From assembly GCA_024277285.1 (NCBI GenBank), contig JAJRVM010000120.1, positions 1-19,594 of the forward strand: a stretch of 19,594 nt of DNA, written 5' to 3'. Positions 16,986 to 19,594 of the stretch are shown one piece after another (the stretch's first letter is position 1; each line of letters starts with the position of its first letter). The stretch is from Planctomycetota bacterium. Lineage in GTDB: Bacteria > Planctomycetota > Planctomycetia > Pirellulales > Pirellulaceae. A program made the translations under genes and the position numbers. Below the pieces are notes generated by a model, which saw only the letters and a list, made by a program, of their open reading frames with translations, had not been told where the DNA came from and searched no databases.

Positions 16986-17020
16986 GTAAGCGTTCACGGC
17001 CAAAGGCCTTGAACGCTTAC
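16986..17020. terminator. 16-bp stem hairpin between convergent genes, overlapping a stop codon
   Basis: GTAAGCGTTCACGGCC (16986-17001) pairs with GGCCTTGAACGCTTAC (17005-17020) with one mismatch and a 3-base AAA loop. It sits between the HAF gene (plus) and the lipoprotein gene (minus), whose TAA stop (17019-17017) is inside the right arm. The symmetry would let it act on transcripts from both sides. There is no long T-run, so it could be a terminator, a 3' stabiliser or a repeat-derived palindrome. The left arm contains the recurring 9-mer GTTCACGGC. Confidence 0.6.
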
Positions 17021-17436
17021 TTGACGCTTAGCTCGATCGTTCCCAGATCGGTCGGTTCACCCGACTTTACGGTGAATTTGATGGGCGTCTTTTCGGCACT
17101 ATACTTTCCCTTGAACTTGTCCCCGTCATAGCTCATCGTCAGCGCGTTCAGCTTGCCCCAGCGTACGGTCAAGACGTAGTCACCTTCAGGGACACCATCG
17201 CCCTTCTTGTACGTTGCAATCTCGAATCTTCCGGTCGCATCGGTGTAGGTCGACGATATCGTCGGATTCGCCTTGTCTATTCCGCCGACACTCTCACAAC
17301 GAATGGCCAATTGATCCACCGGTTTTCCATCGACCAGAACCACGCCCGTGACCGGAAAGACCGCCTTACGATTGTCAGGCTCACCACACGCAACACACAA
17401 CGGAACCAAAGCCAGAATCAGGACCCAATACTTCAT
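17017..17436 (-). CDS. Small lipoprotein with carboxypeptidase-regulatory-like beta fold, 139 aa
   Basis: The N-terminus has a lipoprotein-type signal: charged start, hydrophobic core and LCVACG, with Cys17 as the likely lipidated residue (the -3 position is Cys rather than the usual Leu). The mature part has the small beta-sandwich pattern seen in carboxypeptidase-regulatory/transthyretin-like domains: VTGVVLVDGKPVDQLAIRC, TYTDATGRFEI, VPEGDYVLTVRW, and a closing DLGTIELSVK. Planctomycetes often encode such a protein beside a DUF1559 gene, as here, where it lies 183 bp downstream on the same strand; co-transcription is likely. It is expected to be anchored in a membrane facing the periplasm. 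The specific function is unknown. The ATG at 17436 is preceded by a purine-rich stretch rather than a strong ribosome-binding site. Confidence 0.85.
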   Translation of the reverse strand: MKYWVLILALVPLCVACGEPDNRKAVFPVTGVVLVDGKPVDQLAIRCESVGGIDKANPTISSTYTDATGRFEIATYKKGDGVPEGDYVLTVRWGKLNALTMSYDGDKFKGKYSAEKTPIKFTVKSGEPTDLGTIELSVK

Positions 17437-17460
17437 TTCTCACACTCTCTACAAATCAAT

Positions 17461-17494
17461 ACAGCAAAACAACTGACACAGCAAAACAACTGAC
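17461..17494. repeat. 17-bp tandem duplication
   Basis: ACAGCAAAACAACTGAC occurs twice in direct succession, at 17461-17477 and 17478-17494, just upstream of the lipoprotein start. It lies in the intercistronic region between the DUF1559 and lipoprotein genes. No function is evident. Confidence 0.85.
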
Positions 17495-17547
17495 ACGGGA
17501 CAACGCGCCTGATGCAGCCACGCCCATCCAAAAGACCAGCGTGACAA

Positions 17548-17575
17548 CCGTGCCGGTTTTCGCTCCCCGGCACGG
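17548..17575. terminator. Intercistronic hairpin, 9-bp perfect stem
   Basis: CCGTGCCGG (17548-17556) and CCGGCACGG (17567-17575) form a perfect 9-bp GC-rich stem with a 10-base loop. It lies between the DUF1559 stop and the downstream lipoprotein start on the minus strand. There is no immediate U-tract, so it is more likely a partial terminator or an mRNA-stabilising structure that lets DUF1559 be made in excess of the lipoprotein. Confidence 0.5.
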
Positions 17576-17596
17576 CCAAGTCACAGCATGGCGATT

Positions 17597-17624
17597 GGTA
17601 CGGCGTTACTGGTGCGGCGTTACT
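17597..17624. repeat. 14-bp tandem duplication across the DUF1559 stop
   Basis: GGTACGGCGTTACT (17597-17610) and GGTGCGGCGTTACT (17611-17624) are adjacent and differ at one base. The DUF1559 stop codon (TAA, 17622-17620) falls in the second copy. The duplication probably arose by slippage and does not alter the protein. Confidence 0.75.
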
Positions 17625-18654
17625 GATCGAGGGGCTCGAACCGCTCACCCTTCTGCCGCGTGATCATTGACGCGAACGTGTGTGGATTAACCGACTCGAT
17701 AATGAACCTGACCGATCCATCACACAACAGAAAATGAGCACCCGCAGGATGAAACGAGTAAAAACCGGCTGACCGGAGGTTGGTACAATTGATGGGACAA
17801 GGCCCACCATCCGGCCCAGGCGTACCATCGTAGAACGCTCCTGCCAACCAATGTTCGCCATTGAGAAAATCGGCCCATCCACCACCGTTAAGCATGTTGA
17901 TAGGCCCCAGATCGACTTCGGTGCGCAGGAAATAGATCTTGCTGCCGCCCACACGTTCGCCGATCATGATCGTATTGGATGTGCCGTCTCGAATGGCAGA
18001 CATGGAGCTCTGGCCAACGCCAAACGGTCCCGCCATCGGCTGAATCGCTCCCTGCCGACTGCCCCCGGCGTTGCCACTGTAGGCAATCGTCGCAAAATCG
18101 CCACGCACGCCGGTCGAGATGCAATAGTCGGACTTCGCTGCACGCCAGGTGAGCGTCAAGGGTGGAATCCCGCCGCCGCCCGCACCCGCCGGCAACATAC
18201 CGTCATACAATCCCTGATCATCCGAAGGGGCTGAGGGACAAATAAACATTTCCAACGGCGTCTTCGCCAACTCCAGATTCATTGCCACGGCGTTGGCGGG
18301 AAATCCCAGCGCGACCGCCTCGTTGAAAGCGGGTACCGAGTCGCTCCACTTGTCCGAGATGGTTGTTTCTTCCATGTAGGGCAGGATGCGTGTGCCCCAC
18401 GTCTGCACATTCAGATTGTTCAAATCGATCATATACGCAAATGGAAACGCATTGGCCACATCGTGATAGTTGTGCATGGCCAAACCGAGCTGCTTCGTAT
18501 TGTTACTGCAACTCATGCGACGTGCCGCCTCACGCGCTGCTTGCACAGCGGGCAAGAGCAAAGCCACCAAGATCCCAATAATGGCTATCACAACGAGCAA
18601 CTCGACCAACGTAAATCCGCGTGCATGAACACGCCTGCGCGCTTCACTTACCAT
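17620..18654 (-). CDS. DUF1559 prepilin-like protein, 344 aa
   Basis: The N-terminus is a type II secretion/type IV pilin leader: a short basic stretch, then G13-FTLVE with conserved Glu18 and a long hydrophobic helix (LLVVIAIIGILVALLLPAV), followed by QAAREAARRMSCSNNTKQL, the DUF1559 signature. Peptidase cleavage and N-methylation would occur after Gly13. The C-terminus carries the H-x9-DG motif (His302, Asp312-Gly313), also family-typical, and length is normal. The product is expected to be anchored by its N-terminal helix facing the periplasm; planctomycetes carry tens of such paralogues of unknown role. The ATG at 18654 is well supported: GAGGAAGAG lies upstream at ribosome-binding distance. 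It is the first gene of a probable two-gene unit with the small lipoprotein. Confidence 0.95.
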   Translation of the reverse strand: MVSEARRRVHARGFTLVELLVVIAIIGILVALLLPAVQAAREAARRMSCSNNTKQLGLAMHNYHDVANAFPFAYMIDLNNLNVQTWGTRILPYMEETTISDKWSDSVPAFNEAVALGFPANAVAMNLELAKTPLEMFICPSAPSDDQGLYDGMLPAGAGGGGIPPLTLTWRAAKSDYCISTGVRGDFATIAYSGNAGGSRQGAIQPMAGPFGVGQSSMSAIRDGTSNTIMIGERVGGSKIYFLRTEVDLGPINMLNGGGWADFLNGEHWLAGAFYDGTPGPDGGPCPINCTNLRSAGFYSFHPAGAHFLLCDGSVRFIIESVNPHTFASMITRQKGERFEPLDQ

Positions 18655-18726
18655 ATTTTCTCTTCCTCATGCATGGGTCTCGATGCCTAGCAATCGCATC
18701 GAGCGAAATCGGGAAACACTTTGCAC

Positions 18727-18943
18727 TAGTTGTTTGTTAAGAATAACGCTTGCGAAAACACTAGCCAACGCAACCTCACACCAACGCATGCCGCTAAACA
18801 GAGCATGCAATGGTGGAGCGTGGCTACGAACCAAGTTGTTATCCACAACGTTGTTATCCACAACGCTGTTATCCACAACGCTGTTATCCACAACGTGATC
18901 TTGCGGAACCGGCTCCAGCAAGCTCACTTCTTACAAACAACTA
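18727..18943. repeat. 217-bp segment bounded by imperfect inverted repeats and enclosing the DnaA-box array
   Basis: The left end, TAGTTGTTTGTTAAG (18727-18741), is repeated inverted at the right end, CTTACAAACAACTA (18930-18943), with a single one-base gap. The similarity continues inward to GCTTGC (18748-18753) against GCAAGC (18918-18923), giving imperfect inverted repeats of about 26-27 bases. A TA at each outer edge could be an IS630/Tc1-type target duplication, which would make this a MITE-like element, but no transposase is present and the TA could be chance. It lies upstream of the DUF1559 gene. Confidence 0.5.
18836..18895. repeat. Array of four exact DnaA boxes at 15-bp spacing
   Basis: TTATCCACA, the consensus DnaA box, occurs at 18839-18847, 18854-18862, 18869-18877 and 18884-18892, all in the same orientation and exactly 15 bp apart. 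The repeat unit is GTTGTTATCCACAAC or GCTGTTATCCACAAC; in the first form GTTGT and ACAAC are themselves inverted around TATCC. The boxes are seen directly; whether DnaA binds is inference. No dnaA, dnaN or gidA-type gene is in the window, so origin function is not implied by neighbours. The array could titrate DnaA, regulate the adjacent DUF1559 gene, or be a minisatellite that happens to contain the box. Confidence 0.85.
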
Positions 18944-19384
18944 TTTGTTTCTCGCGTGATTCGATGAGAACCATCCGCACACGCATTTTGGCACTGCCCC
19001 ATGAGTCTAATTGCGGCACAACACTTCACTTCTAATGAAACAAGTTCTGCCGCGAGCATGCCAGCACGTAAAATCGAAAAGTACGCGCCCATTGCTACCG
19101 CCTTGGCAACTCTAAACCTCTCAATACCGCCTGTCAACCGTTTTGTGACTCATCCATTTGCATCGTCGAAACGGACTTGCTGCGTCGTACCACCAAGACT
19201 CAATCGACACGGGGTTTCGTGACCCTGCCGGAGACGTGCCGACCCACGTGCAACAGCCCAAAATACACCCCCCCACATTGACCAACACGTAATAGGCAAG
19301 TCGAATGACCATACGGGTGAATTGCCGATCGCTCCTCTACGTTTGCGGAAGAGGACTCTCAGAACTTGCGGAAGACGGCGGGTG
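18944..19384. other. Gene-free stretch at the right side
   Basis: No supported gene. A small palindrome AAACAA-CTAT-TTGTTT (18935-18950) spans its left border, and TTGCGGAAGA recurs near 19343 and 19366. The remaining sequence shows no ribosome-binding site with a convincing frame. Confidence 0.45.
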
Positions 19385-19594
19385 CTACGTCTTAGACTGG
19401 CTGACCCGAATAGGCGTCCAAAGTCTCAAGTTACTTGTCCAGCGTAACCTCTTACTTGTCCAGCGTAACCTCGCCCATTGCGACTATCTCTTGAACCCCG
19501 CCCGGGCTGCTGATAAGTCGGCCTTCGCTGGTGGAGTTGTTGATCCCGTCTTTGTTCTGCGCGTAGAGGGCCGATGAGGTGCCGCGCGCAAGCA
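19385..19594 (+). repeat. Dispersed repeat, copy 2 (truncated by the window end)
   Basis: Second copy of the repeat at 8902-9091, in the same orientation, continuing to the last base of the window. Unlike copy 1 it has a 21-bp tandem duplication, TTACTTGTCCAGCGTAACCTC, at 19431-19451 and 19452-19472. It also lacks one base in the CTTTGTTCTG stretch and has a cluster of substitutions around 19500-19512. The duplication is a multiple of three and keeps the VLDWLTRIG frame open, but this is weak evidence for translation. Confidence 0.85.

Noticed and set aside
18667..18927. Minus-strand frame with repeated VVDNS pentapeptides
   Set aside because: The pentapeptide repeats are just the translation of the 15-bp DnaA-box array; there is no good start context or domain.
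18655..19384. Calling the DnaA-box region the chromosomal origin
   Set aside because: There is no dnaA, dnaN, gidA or similar gene nearby, no clear AT-rich unwinding element, and no skew information; only the boxes are supported.

Overview
This window looks like a chromosomal segment of a planctomycete, probably a Pirellulales-type lineage. That is inferred from lineage-typical families seen together: a DUF1559 prepilin-like protein, a BBP7 beta-barrel porin, an HAF-repeat secreted protein, an LRR secreted protein, and a Ser/Thr kinase fused to a tubulin-like domain. Genes are well spaced, starts often lack a clear Shine-Dalgarno, and the gaps are rich in hairpins and short tandem repeats. 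No rRNA, tRNA, CRISPR array or intact transposase was seen.

Layout. (1) 1-2341: the N-terminal part of an Hsp70/DnaK-type chaperone runs off the left edge on the minus strand, then about 1.4 kb without a supported gene, then a universal stress protein on the plus strand. (2) 2364-8857: a signalling block. On the minus strand an FHA protein with a degenerate EAL domain precedes (35 bp gap) a 1154-residue kinase/tubulin-like fusion. Divergent to them is a receiver / degenerate GGDEF / CBS-like protein. Both c-di-GMP-type domains lack key catalytic residues, so the block reads better as binding or scaffold proteins around a kinase with a predicted GTP-binding cytoskeletal domain than as c-di-GMP enzymes. 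(3) 8858-9846: a repeat-rich gap with one copy of a roughly 190-bp dispersed repeat, hairpins, and a 132-bp element with nested inverted repeats. (4) 9847-12136: an AAA+ ATPase and an unrecognised 168-residue protein on the minus strand. (5) 12730-16913: plus-strand exported or envelope proteins (LRR, BBP7 porin, HAF repeat). (6) 17017-18654: minus-strand DUF1559 gene followed by a small lipoprotein gene, a common planctomycete pairing. (7) 18655-19594: gene-free. It holds four exact DnaA boxes (TTATCCACA) at 15-bp spacing inside a 217-bp segment bounded by imperfect inverted repeats, then the second copy of the dispersed repeat at the window edge.

The two observations most worth follow-up are the kinase-tubulin/FHA/dead-EAL/dead-GGDEF neighbourhood and the DnaA-box array. 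Three separate intergenic arrays share a 15-bp period without sharing sequence, and the 9-mer GTTCACGGC occurs six times, all between genes.
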